Source: Marinoscillum sp965229915 (GTDB lineage: Bacteria > Bacteroidota > Bacteroidia > Cytophagales > Cyclobacteriaceae). Taken from it: a stretch of 64,000 nt of DNA. The DNA lies in assembly GCF_965229915.1 (NCBI RefSeq), contig NZ_CBDDJZ010000001.1, forward strand, positions 868,001-932,000. Reading direction: 5' to 3'. The notes under the pieces are model-generated. The model did no database searches. It was given only the letters and a program-made list of their open reading frames with translations, and was not told the origin of the DNA. This document shows, piece after piece, positions 33,567 through 42,929 of the stretch; positions within the stretch are counted from its first letter, which is position 1; the number at the start of each line of letters is the position of its first letter. Position numbers and translations under genes: made by a program.

Positions 33567-35003
33567 TCACCACTTCTCCACCATAAGATTCTCTGCATAC
33601 CTCAGCCCTGAGACCAGTAGATTGTTGCGGTCTTTGGCTTCCTCCACAAACCGTTCAAGCGTTGCTCGTTTAATTTTTCGGCCGTTCATGAAAACGGCTT
33701 CAGGTTGACGAAGGGTCACCAAGTCTTCCAATGGGTTCCCAACTGTAAGCAACAGGTTTGCCTGCTTACCTACTTCTATCGTCCCCATATCTGCTAAAAA
33801 GTTGTGTACCCTCGATGGATTGACCGTTGCTGTTTGCAACACTTCATAGCTGCTCATACCTGCTTGTCTGTAAAAGTCCAGCTCCTCATGAATGGAAAAT
33901 CCAGCTGGAGTCACTCCGATTCCTGCATCGGTTCCACAGACAATGGAAGCTCCGGCATCATGCAGCTTACGAATGGCAAAGAGGTGAAAATCATGCTGCG
34001 ATTTGATGCGATTGACTACCTCCGGATCTTTGGCCCTGGTTCCCGTCCACCGATTGAACTGCGCCTCACTGTCCACCATCCGAATCAAAGGGTTCATGTA
34101 ATTGAGTTGCTCTTGCGTAAGGATGTCATCTTCGGTCAGCATGCGGTAGATGTTGTGATAAACGACCAAAGTGGGGCAATGAATGGTACCAGGGTTGGTC
34201 ACATAAAGATCAATTACCTCCTCTAACCTGGCTGTATCCAGTTGATAATTCAGCGGCTGTTGCACAATGTCTTCTGTGTGTTCGATGGTCTTGATTTGAG
34301 GATTAAAATGGTAGCCATACGGCACCTTATGGCTGGGGTGCGCTGCGATATCCAGATTCTCCTCCCGGCACTGCTCCAATACCGCGTCAAATATCTCGGG
34401 AGTGAGACCATAGTAGGTCTTGATGAGGTCATACCCCCGCTCTTTGTACGACTTGATTTTCGCTTTCGCCTGCTCTGGATCGAAGAGCTGTAAATTATCA
34501 TCACCGATGAATTCCGGACCTGTCAACTTGGGGCTTGAGGTGAAAAACATCGGGCTTAGCAATTGCTCATTGGCAATGGCCTCCTTCATACGCAAATGCA
34601 TTGGGTGGCCCCATAGATTGCGAACAGCAGTAACCCCATTGGCCAGGTAAAGCCCCAATTCATAATCATCCCAAACATGCACGTGCATATCTATCAGCCC
34701 TGGAGACAAATAGCCTCCTGCTCCGTCATGTTTCTGCAGACCATCTGCGTTCAAATCGGGACCAATTGCTTTGATTCGGCCATCGATCACCTTCACCGAA
34801 GTGTTCTCAAAGACCGTATCAGTGGTCATTGGTATCACATTGACATTGGTAATCAGATAGCTATTGGTAGCTGCATCTGGTTGATTCGCTACCTTCAGAT
34901 AAGACGTATCGATGAAGTCCAAAACGAATGCTCCTGCCACGATCAAGGCAACAAGGGCCAATACAAATCCGAGGACTACAGCCAGTATTTTCAGCACCTT
35001 CAT
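33567..35003 (-). CDS. Membrane-anchored amidohydrolase family protein
   Basis: 478 residues with an N-terminal membrane anchor (residues about 5-30). Metal-dependent amidohydrolase motifs are complete: LIDMHVHVWDD (HxH), KTYYG (bridging Lys), AAHPSH, IEHTED and CGTDAGIG (final Asp). Composition resembles imidazolonepropionase/prolidase-like amidohydrolases acting in the periplasm. The 5' end overlaps the DUF4386 gene by 4 bp (ATGA), indicating an operon. Confidence 0.9.
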   Translation of the reverse strand: MKVLKILAVVLGFVLALVALIVAGAFVLDFIDTSYLKVANQPDAATNSYLITNVNVIPMTTDTVFENTSVKVIDGRIKAIGPDLNADGLQKHDGAGGYLSPGLIDMHVHVWDDYELGLYLANGVTAVRNLWGHPMHLRMKEAIANEQLLSPMFFTSSPKLTGPEFIGDDNLQLFDPEQAKAKIKSYKERGYDLIKTYYGLTPEIFDAVLEQCREENLDIAAHPSHKVPYGYHFNPQIKTIEHTEDIVQQPLNYQLDTARLEEVIDLYVTNPGTIHCPTLVVYHNIYRMLTEDDILTQEQLNYMNPLIRMVDSEAQFNRWTGTRAKDPEVVNRIKSQHDFHLFAIRKLHDAGASIVCGTDAGIGVTPAGFSIHEELDFYRQAGMSSYEVLQTATVNPSRVHNFLADMGTIEVGKQANLLLTVGNPLEDLVTLRQPEAVFMNGRKIKRATLERFVEEAKDRNNLLVSGLRYAENLMVEKW

Positions 35004-35659
35004 CCCACGGTTGGTTTGGTTTTACCTCCTTTGATCAGAAACCAGAGTGCAAAAGCCAATTCCCCAATGGCCATCGGTAGACTTAGCACTGTCTCTACTT
35101 CCAAGATTTGTTCTATACTGCCAGGGTATAGCGCCTTTGCTGCATGTACTCCTACGTAGCATACCCCGGCAATCAACAGCAACCAACCGAAGATTTTAGG
35201 AATACCAGCCGCCTCTAGTGCCAGCTTGCCCCATCCGAGTAAATGGAAACCAAATACAATCAAGCCAAGAGACCACAGAGATTCGAATGACCCAATAAAT
35301 TCCATTACCTCCTCACCGGTTGTAGCGGAGCTTGCATTGGCCAGTTGGAAAATCCCAACACCAAGTATCGCACTGTATACCAGGCGAGCACCAGCGGTGA
35401 TCATGGCCCAAAGCCTATTGACGAGTTCGAAATACTTCCAAACGGCCCAACTCACGATTAGGTCCAGGATGAAGATGGCCACCCAACCAATTACACCACC
35501 CATGAAGGTTCCGGTTTGGGATTGGATGTTTTGTAGGGTCTCAGTGCCATCTGCCTGATTGACCAGGCTGCTAAAGACATATCCATAGGCATATCCTGCC
35601 GCCACTGCCATTAGCAGTAAAGAAGCTCCGGCCAGGATTGCATAGTTTCTATTGTTCAT
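35000..35659 (-). CDS. DUF4386 family membrane protein
   Basis: 219 residues with six hydrophobic segments. The pattern YAYGYVFSSLVN, then ARLVYSAILGVGIFQLA, then LWSLGLIVFGFHLLGWGKLA matches DUF4386 proteins. The role is unknown. It is translationally coupled by a 4-bp overlap to the amidohydrolase gene and starts 57 bp after the upstream beta-lactamase-like gene. Confidence 0.82.
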   Translation of the reverse strand: MNNRNYAILAGASLLLMAVAAGYAYGYVFSSLVNQADGTETLQNIQSQTGTFMGGVIGWVAIFILDLIVSWAVWKYFELVNRLWAMITAGARLVYSAILGVGIFQLANASSATTGEEVMEFIGSFESLWSLGLIVFGFHLLGWGKLALEAAGIPKIFGWLLLIAGVCYVGVHAAKALYPGSIEQILEVETVLSLPMAIGELAFALWFLIKGGKTKPTVG

Positions 35660-35716
35660 GTTAAGATCGGTTGACTTGGTATAAAAGTAACAATTCTTGA
35701 AAAAGAGGGTATCAAT

Positions 35717-36760
35717 CTACTCCGTCTGGGAGTTTCTCAAGATCTTCAATATGCGGCTATAGGTGAGCTCAAAGATCGACCAGTTGTATCCTTCGAAGTG
35801 AGTGGTATTGGCAAACAGTATAACCACCGCGTCCATGTCCGGATGATACCGTGCGATACTCTCATAGCCAGGCATCAGACCTGTATGCTCGTACGCATAT
35901 ATGGAGGAATAAATCTCCTGCTCACCCTCCTTAAAGACTGAGCCATCATTCAAAGCGCGAAGAAATATTCCGACATCTTCTGCAGTAGCCACCATGGAGG
36001 TGAGCTTAGTCCCATAGTCAGAAGCTTTGAGGTCCTCCTGTACTCCTACATAGTAGCCACTCATCATGTCATCCAGGTCTACCTGATCCATTGAGCCAAA
36101 TGTATGGGTCAGACCACGTGGGTTCAGAATTACATCCTGAAAGTAATTAAACTTGGTGCCAGGAACCACTTTTTCAATCAGCATGTCGATGAGCACATAG
36201 TTGGTATTTGAGTATTGATAGTCTGTACCGGGCTCAAAACTAGCAGGTAAATCCAGCACGCGCTCCAGAGATTCTTCCCGGCTTGCAGGAGGATACACCC
36301 AGAAGTTTGGTGTGTCTGTGATGTTGGGAATACCACTGCGGTGCTGAACCATCATGCGCAAGGTGATTTGGTCCGCATAGTCGATTCGTCCAACTAGCTC
36401 AGGGAAATAGTCAGCAAGTGTGCCATCTAGTGACAGTTTTCCGGCATGCACCAACTTGGCAATGGCCACCGCATCATATAGTTTGCTAATGCTGGCAATT
36501 TTGAAATAGGCATTCGGTCTGGCAGGTATTTTATTTGCTCGATCGTGCCAGCCTGCTGCGTAGTATTCAGGGGCTTTGCCCGCCTGATCTACATAAGCTA
36601 TCATGCCATCAAACCCATGCGCTACGGCCTCATCCAGTTGTCCCTGTACAGTATCTGGTAGTGGCCGTATCCAGGCACCAATAATTGGCCATGGGACAAA
36701 ATAAAGGGAGATCGCAGTACCTACGAACAGTGCAATTCTGATAATGGTGATTCTTTTCAT
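35717..36760 (-). CDS. Serine hydrolase of the beta-lactamase/PBP4* (class C-like) family
   Basis: 347 residues with an N-terminal hydrophobic signal or anchor. The three active-site motifs are SISK (Ser-X-X-Lys, in FKIASISKLYDAV), YSN (in YQYSNTNYVLID) and HTG (in YEHTGLMPGYESI). Such proteins are D-aminopeptidases, esterases or carboxypeptidases, rarely true beta-lactamases. It lies at the head of a run of same-strand genes (DUF4386, amidohydrolase, NmrA). Confidence 0.9.
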   Translation of the reverse strand: MKRITIIRIALFVGTAISLYFVPWPIIGAWIRPLPDTVQGQLDEAVAHGFDGMIAYVDQAGKAPEYYAAGWHDRANKIPARPNAYFKIASISKLYDAVAIAKLVHAGKLSLDGTLADYFPELVGRIDYADQITLRMMVQHRSGIPNITDTPNFWVYPPASREESLERVLDLPASFEPGTDYQYSNTNYVLIDMLIEKVVPGTKFNYFQDVILNPRGLTHTFGSMDQVDLDDMMSGYYVGVQEDLKASDYGTKLTSMVATAEDVGIFLRALNDGSVFKEGEQEIYSSIYAYEHTGLMPGYESIARYHPDMDAVVILFANTTHFEGYNWSIFELTYSRILKILRNSQTE

Positions 36761-37013
36761 GTGACCGATCTTTTGATTAGTTAAGCCGCTGGATAATCCG
36801 CTGTAATATTCGCTGATTAATTTTTAACAAAGGTCTACCAATCCCCTGAAGCACACTAAACAGCCATGTAGCCAAATCTATCAAGTTTGTGGAATGGCTG
36901 TAAACTATGACGCAAGCATGTGATTTATGTAGCAAATCACCACTTCTAGGCTGGAAGAGTGCAATCAAGTACCACAACGCGGTAACCTATTCTTCATTGA
37001 GGTATTAAGTGAC
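36761..37013. other. Intergenic region, no feature recognised
   Basis: About 250 bp between divergent genes. I see no convincing gene, RNA or strong hairpin. It presumably holds promoters for the two divergently transcribed genes. Confidence 0.5.
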
Positions 37014-37691
37014 ATGTATACCTTTCGTCCTGATGGAGAACGATCCCATAGTGCTGCTTCCAGTCTCAAAACTCAACACCTTAGCAACAAGCATGGTGTG
37101 GCACAATTCGGTGGCAAGGCAAAGTCCGTCCACAAAGCCAAAACGATCGATGATCGACCCGGTTTTGTAGGTCCAGTGAATGCGATGAGGGACAGAGCAA
37201 AAGCATTACATCCAACTAAAAACATTCACATGGCTCACCGATTATCGTGGGAAGACATAAAAGAAACGGTCAAAAAAGGGAGTAAAAAGGAAATCATCAA
37301 ACTCGCACAAGACTTGATGATTCCTCAGCGAGACTTTGGGAGTGGATTATTCATGGTGCTGAAAGGGGACCAGCGGCTCTTCCTAGCGGTAGGGAGACTG
37401 ATGAACCGCTACAAAAAGGACCCAAACCTGCAAAAAATCCAGTTGGTCAAAGCATTGAATTCATCTCCCTTTAACCTCAGGCCAGGTGATGGAATAACCA
37501 ACTCCTCCATTCAGTCCAATCCTGATGGACACAGAGACGATTCGGGATCCATGACCCCTACTACGTCCAATCTATTCTCGGGACAACAAGTACAGTCGTC
37601 AGATTTTATGAATGATAAGCAATATGAAAACTGGGAGCATTACTTTAATATCTGGGTGGATAGCGCGGAAAAGGCCATCGACAAACTATGA
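37014..37691 (+). CDS. Unrecognised protein with possible polymorphic-toxin/eCIS cargo resemblance
   Basis: 225 residues, no signal peptide or membrane helix. The first 75 residues are basic, Ser/His-rich and low in hydrophobics (SAASSLKTQHLSNKHGVAQF). The rest contains MAHRLSWEDIKETV, then helices with GDQRLFLAVGRLMN, then LNSSPFNLRPGDGITNSSIQ and TPTTSNLF. The layout (unstructured head, compact C-terminal domain) and the LNSSPFNLRPGD stretch remind me of C-terminal modules in DUF4157/eCIS-type effector proteins of Bacteroidota, but this is recollection and not verified. No immunity-like neighbour or injection-system gene is present. The bottom line is unknown function. Confidence 0.6.
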   Translation: MYTFRPDGERSHSAASSLKTQHLSNKHGVAQFGGKAKSVHKAKTIDDRPGFVGPVNAMRDRAKALHPTKNIHMAHRLSWEDIKETVKKGSKKEIIKLAQDLMIPQRDFGSGLFMVLKGDQRLFLAVGRLMNRYKKDPNLQKIQLVKALNSSPFNLRPGDGITNSSIQSNPDGHRDDSGSMTPTTSNLFSGQQVQSSDFMNDKQYENWEHYFNIWVDSAEKAIDKL

Positions 37692-37740
37692 TGGTGTTTA
37701 GAGAAAACATTGTTACTGGCAGGTCAGTTAAAACTTGCCT

Positions 37741-38136
37741 TTAGTCATCACTTATTCGACTGGCAACATTCCAAACATGGTTTTCTGGATCAATGATTCT
37801 GCCTACTCGATCACCCCACATCTGATCCTCAGCCGGCAATAATACGCGTGCTCCTTTGGAGACTGCTCTATCGATGACAGCATCTACTTCATCACCATAC
37901 AGGTAAATCACTACTGGTGAACTACCATCTGTGGCTGGAGCCTGACTGTCCAGGTGCTCAGACTCATCGTGAACCATAAACATCGCTTCGTTGATCCTTA
38001 AGGTAGCATGAAGAACTGTTCCATCCTTGCCTTCTCTTCGTGACAGCTCCACGGCATCAAATGCATCTTTGCAAAATTCAATTTCTGCTCCAGGGTTTTT
38101 ACAAACCAACATGGGTATGATCATTTTAGGCTTCAT
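37741..38136 (-). CDS. VOC (glyoxalase/PhnB-like) family protein
   Basis: 131 residues with two beta-alpha-beta-beta-beta repeats: IIPMLVCKNPGAEIEFCKDAF, then HATLRINEAMFMVHDE, then GARVLLPAEDQMWGDRVGRIIDPENHVWNV, the PhnB-like WGDR motif. Family members include isomerases, dioxygenases and resistance proteins; the reaction here is unknown. Convergent with the preceding gene. Confidence 0.9.
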   Translation of the reverse strand: MKPKMIIPMLVCKNPGAEIEFCKDAFDAVELSRREGKDGTVLHATLRINEAMFMVHDESEHLDSQAPATDGSSPVVIYLYGDEVDAVIDRAVSKGARVLLPAEDQMWGDRVGRIIDPENHVWNVASRISDD

Positions 38137-38223
38137 GATTTTTCAGGTTACTGATCATAGGACAGGTTATAGTGGTCATGTCCCGATAAAAACACTAAGG
38201 TAATCAACTGCCAATACTCCGAT

Positions 38224-38631
38224 CTACTCTATTCCGATTCCGGCCCCACCGAGAATTGAAAGTTCTTGCCCTTTCTCTGGCTGACCGTCCAATAGTGGCA
38301 TTGCGGTCTTGATGAGTTCTCTTACTCCTGGTACTTTAAGTGAGTTGTCATGATCTTCTTTAGTTTCCCAAATCTCAGTGATCCAAACAGTATTTGGTTG
38401 GGTATCATCTAACCCAACTACATATAGCTGGCATCCTTTGGCAGTTGATACCAGCTGGGAAGCTTTAATTAAGATTTTAGCTAATTCTTCCACTTGGCCT
38501 TCCTTAGCTTTCAATGATCCATGCAATCCGTATTTGGTCATAGTTGATTTGTTAAGTTCTGTTGAGTCAGTTTGTGCAAAGGCTAAATCACTCCCTAAAG
38601 CGATAATGAAAATGCTCATTAATGTTTTCAT
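38224..38631 (-). CDS. Antibiotic biosynthesis monooxygenase (ABM) domain protein with signal peptide
   Basis: 135 residues. The N-terminus is a Sec signal (MKTLMSIFIIALGSDLAFAQ), which is unusual because ABM proteins are normally cytoplasmic. The ABM core follows: LHGSLKAKEGQVEELAKILIKAS, then CQLYVVGLDD, then VWITEIWETKEDHDNSL. Likely a dimeric ferredoxin-like fold; whether it binds haem or oxidises a substrate cannot be told. Confidence 0.88.
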   Translation of the reverse strand: MKTLMSIFIIALGSDLAFAQTDSTELNKSTMTKYGLHGSLKAKEGQVEELAKILIKASQLVSTAKGCQLYVVGLDDTQPNTVWITEIWETKEDHDNSLKVPGVRELIKTAMPLLDGQPEKGQELSILGGAGIGIE

Positions 38632-38833
38632 CCTTCTTACGGTTGTTTGCGCAAAGAAGAACCCTCAGAGTGACAACCCTATGTCACTTGCGGGGAGGAA
38701 TATGAAGTTTTCTGTCGTTTAAGGACTCCCATGTCCTCAGTGCTAAACCTTTGCTGGAACGTATAGACCAACACGGACCTTTAGGCTTTGACCTTGTGCA
38801 TTGTCCGATCCAGTACCTAACGGTCACCTTAGG

Positions 38834-41692
38834 CTATTCCTCCGCATACACACTGGTCGGAGGCCCCAGATAGCTTTCCTTCAGTCCTCCGCTGTTCAGC
38901 ACAAACTTCTGAAATACTACCCCCGGATCGATCATCCAAACTTTCAGGGTGTGTACCCCAGGCTTGTTCACCCGGTGCGTGGATAGCTTTTTCTTGATGT
39001 GATCGGTCACCGAGTTGTTCCACCAGTCAGGGTACTCCCAGTCGGGTTGGGTCTCGCCTTCGTGAATGTTAATCACCTGAGGCTCCTCATCATCGATGGC
39101 GATCGCATACTTTAGCCCGTCCTCCTTTTTGTAGTTGAGCGTTGGAGACAGGTAAGTAGCAATCGTCACCTGACCCGAATCCAGGGCAGTAAACGTGTAC
39201 TGAAGCATCGGGGATTTTTTCCCGGTCTGCTGCACCGGTGCATCTGCTGGCTCCATGGTGATGGATGATCCAGTCCTTCCCATATTCGGCACTACCGACC
39301 AGGTTACCTCTTTGGTGGTTACCATCTTATCTGGTTTAGCTGCATCAATTGCGATCACCCCATTATTTTCCACAAATCCTGCTGCTACAGGCATAAATGA
39401 TCTCAGTGGCACAGTCACCTTAAAATCTCGTCCACCACCACTGATGGTCACTTCCCCTTTTACTGTACCCTCAGGCACTTTGCCCCAATCAATGCTCACA
39501 TATACTTTTTCTTCGTATTCGATTGTACCACCTGTAGAGGAGAGCTTGATCCAGTCTTCAGAAGTTTGAATGGAGTAGTCCAAAGGCGTTTTGCCCTGGT
39601 TGAATACCTCAATGTAATACTCCTGATCATTGACTGGATCGAACGGTTGAAAGGTGGAGCTAAATAGCGTGGATCTAGTCCATGGAGATGGTTCTCCTTG
39701 CTCTAGCAAGTAGCCAAGACCAGCATTTGCTCTTGGCTGGATATAGGTTACAGGCGGCATTTTATTCACCGGAGGATTGTTCCAGCTCTCATAGCCAATG
39801 TGCGTCTGATCCATAAAGTGATTCCACTTGCCATCATTCAGCTGATGATAATCCTCTGTCAATTCAGCATCTTTCGTGAAGAGCTCTTTGGTTTTGTCTG
39901 CATAAAAATTGGCAGAAGCCCTTCCCTGCCGGGCATAGAGCTGATTCTCACCAGCAGCTATGTACATTTCATTCAAATTAGCACAAAGTAAAACGGGTGA
40001 TAAAACCAGCTGATAAAAGGCATCTCTGTATGGAGCACTGAGCGATTCATAGATCTGCTGGCTTCTGCTAGCAAGGTGCTGCCACTCGGCCAATACTTCA
40101 TCAGCCTCCCGATAGTTCTCCAGACTATAAGTATCTGGCTTCAGCATTTCTGGCGTTCTCCTCGCATTGTATTTGGTATAGAGTGAAATGATGTCACCAA
40201 TCTCCTGGGCATATTGCGCGCCAAATTGTTGTTTGGCCCAATTGGTGTAATAAGATGGAAGGTCCGCGGCTTTCATTTCGGCATTCCACGCAAAATCAAG
40301 GAAAAAGGAAATCGGAAATTCCATGGGCTTCAAATCGCCCACATTGACAATCCATAGATCATGCACCCCCCACTCATAGGTAAGGTTCATTTGCTCCCAC
40401 ACGCGCTCTATCTGCGTGACATTCTGCCAGCGGTAAGAAACCGGTCCGCCCACAAAATCAAAGTGATAGTACATGCCATATCCACCGGGGTAATCCTGAT
40501 CAGCCTTCTTGGGCAAGATGCGCACATTGCCCCAGTTGTCATCACAGAAAAGCACCATGATGTCGTTAGGCACCCGCATGCCCTTGTCATAGTAGTCCTG
40601 CACTTCTTTGTATATGGCCCAGACCTGAGGGGTTTGATCGGCACTTCTACCCGTGACTTCCTCGATGATGGTTCGCTGATCTCTCACAATCTCCTGCATC
40701 AGCTTCACTGCCGTTCGTTCTCCCATCGCTTCGTCTCCATCGCCACGCATACCCACGGTCACCACACTTTCATAGTCTTGCATCCGCTCTACACCTCCAC
40801 GCCAAAACTCCTGCAACTCTTCCTTGTTGGTTTGATAGTTCCACTCGCCTCCACCGTATCGGCTCCATTCGTCATGAGCGCGCATCATTGGCTCATGATG
40901 GCTGGTAGAGACGACAATCCCGTATTCATCGGCTAGTTTCGCATTGAGCGAATCATCATCTGCAAAAGCTGTCGGTCGCCACATCGCTGGCCAGAGGTAG
41001 TTGCCTTTGAGTCTCAAGATTAGTTCGAAAACCTTTTCATAAAACTCATGATTAAAACCTCCAAACTGCTCCTCTGCCCAACCACGCAGTGCCGGGGCTT
41101 CATCGTTGAGGAAAATACCCCGGTATTTCACCGAAGGTCCTTTGGAAACAAAGCGTTCTTTTTTGATGCTAACATTTTCCTCCTTGATTACAGGAACATC
41201 CGCCCAATAATACCAGGGAGATACACCTATAGCTTCCGAAAGTGCCAACGCACCGTAAGCTGCACCGCGCCGATCACTTCCTGCAATGACCAGGGCCTCT
41301 TTGATGCCGGGAAATGGATTTTGAACAGTCTCAATGAGGTATCGTTCCCATTGCCCGACTATGGTGGAAGCATCCAGTTTTTTACGATCCAAAAGCTGAC
41401 GAATGTATTTGGAGTGCTCCACAGTGCCAATGATGATTGCTCGCGAGAGATTGTTGCTGATAGCTGACCGCAAAGGCAATTGCTGATCCGTAACGCGCTC
41501 TATATCGTCCACCAACATGCCCGCTACGCGCCCAATCAGAGGGTCTTCTAACGAATCTGTGAGCAGGTAAGTAGGCTGACCACCGACAATTCTAAAAAAA
41601 TCATTGGTCGGTTTCGAGTCATAAGAAATGGTGACTTGTGCTCCACATAAAACAGGTAATAAGGAGAAGAGAAAAGCAATTCGACAGAACAT
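38834..41692 (-). CDS. Glycoside hydrolase family 115 protein (alpha-glucuronidase-like)
   Basis: 952 residues with a Sec signal (cleavage near LCGAQ). GH115 hallmarks: KYRGIFLNDEAPALRGWA, LILRLKGNYLWPAMW, STSHHEPMMRAHDEW, VTVGMRGDGDEAM and FCDDNWGNVRILP. A C-terminal beta-sandwich extension (from about 700) contains TYIQPRAN and a closing domain typical of the family. Known members remove 4-O-methyl-glucuronic acid from xylan side chains. No SusC/SusD pair or other xylanase lies beside it, so it is a solitary hemicellulose accessory enzyme here. The opposite strand has a long overlapping frame that is just a shadow. Confidence 0.93.
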   Translation of the reverse strand: MFCRIAFLFSLLPVLCGAQVTISYDSKPTNDFFRIVGGQPTYLLTDSLEDPLIGRVAGMLVDDIERVTDQQLPLRSAISNNLSRAIIIGTVEHSKYIRQLLDRKKLDASTIVGQWERYLIETVQNPFPGIKEALVIAGSDRRGAAYGALALSEAIGVSPWYYWADVPVIKEENVSIKKERFVSKGPSVKYRGIFLNDEAPALRGWAEEQFGGFNHEFYEKVFELILRLKGNYLWPAMWRPTAFADDDSLNAKLADEYGIVVSTSHHEPMMRAHDEWSRYGGGEWNYQTNKEELQEFWRGGVERMQDYESVVTVGMRGDGDEAMGERTAVKLMQEIVRDQRTIIEEVTGRSADQTPQVWAIYKEVQDYYDKGMRVPNDIMVLFCDDNWGNVRILPKKADQDYPGGYGMYYHFDFVGGPVSYRWQNVTQIERVWEQMNLTYEWGVHDLWIVNVGDLKPMEFPISFFLDFAWNAEMKAADLPSYYTNWAKQQFGAQYAQEIGDIISLYTKYNARRTPEMLKPDTYSLENYREADEVLAEWQHLASRSQQIYESLSAPYRDAFYQLVLSPVLLCANLNEMYIAAGENQLYARQGRASANFYADKTKELFTKDAELTEDYHQLNDGKWNHFMDQTHIGYESWNNPPVNKMPPVTYIQPRANAGLGYLLEQGEPSPWTRSTLFSSTFQPFDPVNDQEYYIEVFNQGKTPLDYSIQTSEDWIKLSSTGGTIEYEEKVYVSIDWGKVPEGTVKGEVTISGGGRDFKVTVPLRSFMPVAAGFVENNGVIAIDAAKPDKMVTTKEVTWSVVPNMGRTGSSITMEPADAPVQQTGKKSPMLQYTFTALDSGQVTIATYLSPTLNYKKEDGLKYAIAIDDEEPQVINIHEGETQPDWEYPDWWNNSVTDHIKKKLSTHRVNKPGVHTLKVWMIDPGVVFQKFVLNSGGLKESYLGPPTSVYAEE

Positions 41693-41745
41693 TGGTACTC
41701 ATTTATTGGTTGTACCAACAAACATACACAATCGATTGCGTAAAA

Positions 41746-42038
41746 TCACTTGTTGCTTTTCAAAAACCGACCCGTGAACCATTCCTGGTCCTTGTAATCT
41801 GGGGTTCGGGAGCGTGCCTCTCTATTGGCAATAATCAGGTGATTCGTATCGTACTGCTTACTTCGATATCCAAAAAGATGAAAAATCTTACGAGCTACGA
41901 AGCGGGATCCAGCATGTACTGCAGACTCTTGAGATCATCCAGTAGATGACTGATAAAACTCAGTCGAGCTTCATCTGTGGCTTCTATATCAATGAGGTGG
42001 TCGCCCATTTTTGGATCGTATGCCGATACCGAACACAT
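41746..42038 (-). pseudogene. Possible decayed small gene in two frames
   Basis: In this 510-bp gap the minus strand carries two coding-like pieces. The first starts at ATG 42038 and reads MCSVSAYDPKMGDHLIDIEA, continuing ARLSFISHLLDDLKSLQYML, to a TAG at 41895-41897. The second, in another frame, reads HAGSRFVARKIFHLFGYRSK and then IIANREARSRTPDYKDQEWF, to a TGA at 41746-41748. A shift near 41900-41930 would join them into a protein of about 95 residues. I do not recognise a family with confidence. Low amino-acid bias supports former coding, but the case is weak. Confidence 0.35.
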
Positions 42039-42203
42039 TGGTTCGTCAAATCTGCCTACTACGTTGTTTCCTTAACAATCCTACCAAAAATGGAAGTAGG
42101 GATGATTGCCAAGGCTCACCTTCAAACATGAAGTTTGTCAGCCAGAAGCAGTTGCCAACAGTAATTTTTTCAACAACAACTGTAGACATGTGTTGTACTA
42201 GTC

Positions 42204-42929
42204 ATGCCAGAAATCACCAGTGTGACATTCTTCAAATGCCGTGGATTCAAGGATCAGTTTTGGCTATTCAAAATGATGAGATTCTCACATGCTTTCTTGC
42301 AAGAGGTCAAAGGACAAACTTTTTATAAACTGATGGGGTCCGGCAGGGGTATTGGCTTCAATCCATGGCCAGACTTCAGTACCTATGCCATGATACAGGT
42401 ATGGGAGGATGAACAGTATGCTCATCGGTTTTTTGAAGATGCCAAGCTAATGGAGCGCTATGAGCGGCACACCACTGATCGATGGACGTTACTCATGAGA
42501 AATATAACCAGCAAAGGCCGCTGGTCAGGTAATAGCCCCTTTGCTCCTTCCACCAACCTTGACCCTCACAACCCATACATCGCTGTGATCACCCGAGCAA
42601 CCATTAGACCTGCCAGACTCTGGCAGTTTTGGAAATATGTACCAACCTCTCAAAAGCCGCTCACCAATCAACCCGGATTGATTTACACCAAAGGAATTGG
42701 CGAGGTGCCAGTATTGCAAATGGCTACTTTCAGTCTGTGGGAAAGTGAACAAGCCCTAAAGAATTTTGCCTACCAGCGCTCTGAACATACCGTTGCAATT
42801 CAGAAGACTCGTCAACTTGACTGGTACAGTGAAGAGCTTTTTTCCAGGTTTCAACCCTTTGCGTCCTATGGTAGCTGGGAAGACCTCAACCAACTTGATC
42901 TTCAACTTCCTAATAACCCACCCAACTAA
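42204..42929 (+). CDS. Spheroidene monooxygenase (CrtA)-like protein
   Basis: 241 residues, cytoplasmic. The pattern matches the CrtA-type group: FKMMRFSHAFLQEVKGQTFYKLMGSG then GFNPWPDFSTYAMIQVWED. The second half repeats the fold with YIAVITRATIRPARLWQFWKYVP and TKGIGEVPVLQMATFSLWES. CrtA introduces a keto group into acyclic carotenoids, but no carotenoid genes are adjacent, so the substrate could differ. It overlaps the 3' end of the TonB-dependent receptor gene by 4 bp (convergent). Confidence 0.75.
   Translation: MPEITSVTFFKCRGFKDQFWLFKMMRFSHAFLQEVKGQTFYKLMGSGRGIGFNPWPDFSTYAMIQVWEDEQYAHRFFEDAKLMERYERHTTDRWTLLMRNITSKGRWSGNSPFAPSTNLDPHNPYIAVITRATIRPARLWQFWKYVPTSQKPLTNQPGLIYTKGIGEVPVLQMATFSLWESEQALKNFAYQRSEHTVAIQKTRQLDWYSEELFSRFQPFASYGSWEDLNQLDLQLPNNPPN

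Noticed and set aside
35717..36760. True antibiotic-resistance beta-lactamase
   Set aside because: Motifs fit the wide serine-hydrolase/PBP4* group, and the neighbours are hydrolases and unknowns, not a resistance context.
36777..36977. 66-codon minus-strand frame upstream of the serine hydrolase
   Set aside because: No motif, no ribosome-site-like context, and composition unlike the neighbours; more likely promoter region.
40361..40936. Long open frame (191 codons) on the plus strand opposite the GH115 gene
   Set aside because: It lies wholly inside a strongly supported GH115 coding sequence and its translation (His/Val-rich) has no signal, motif or family look.
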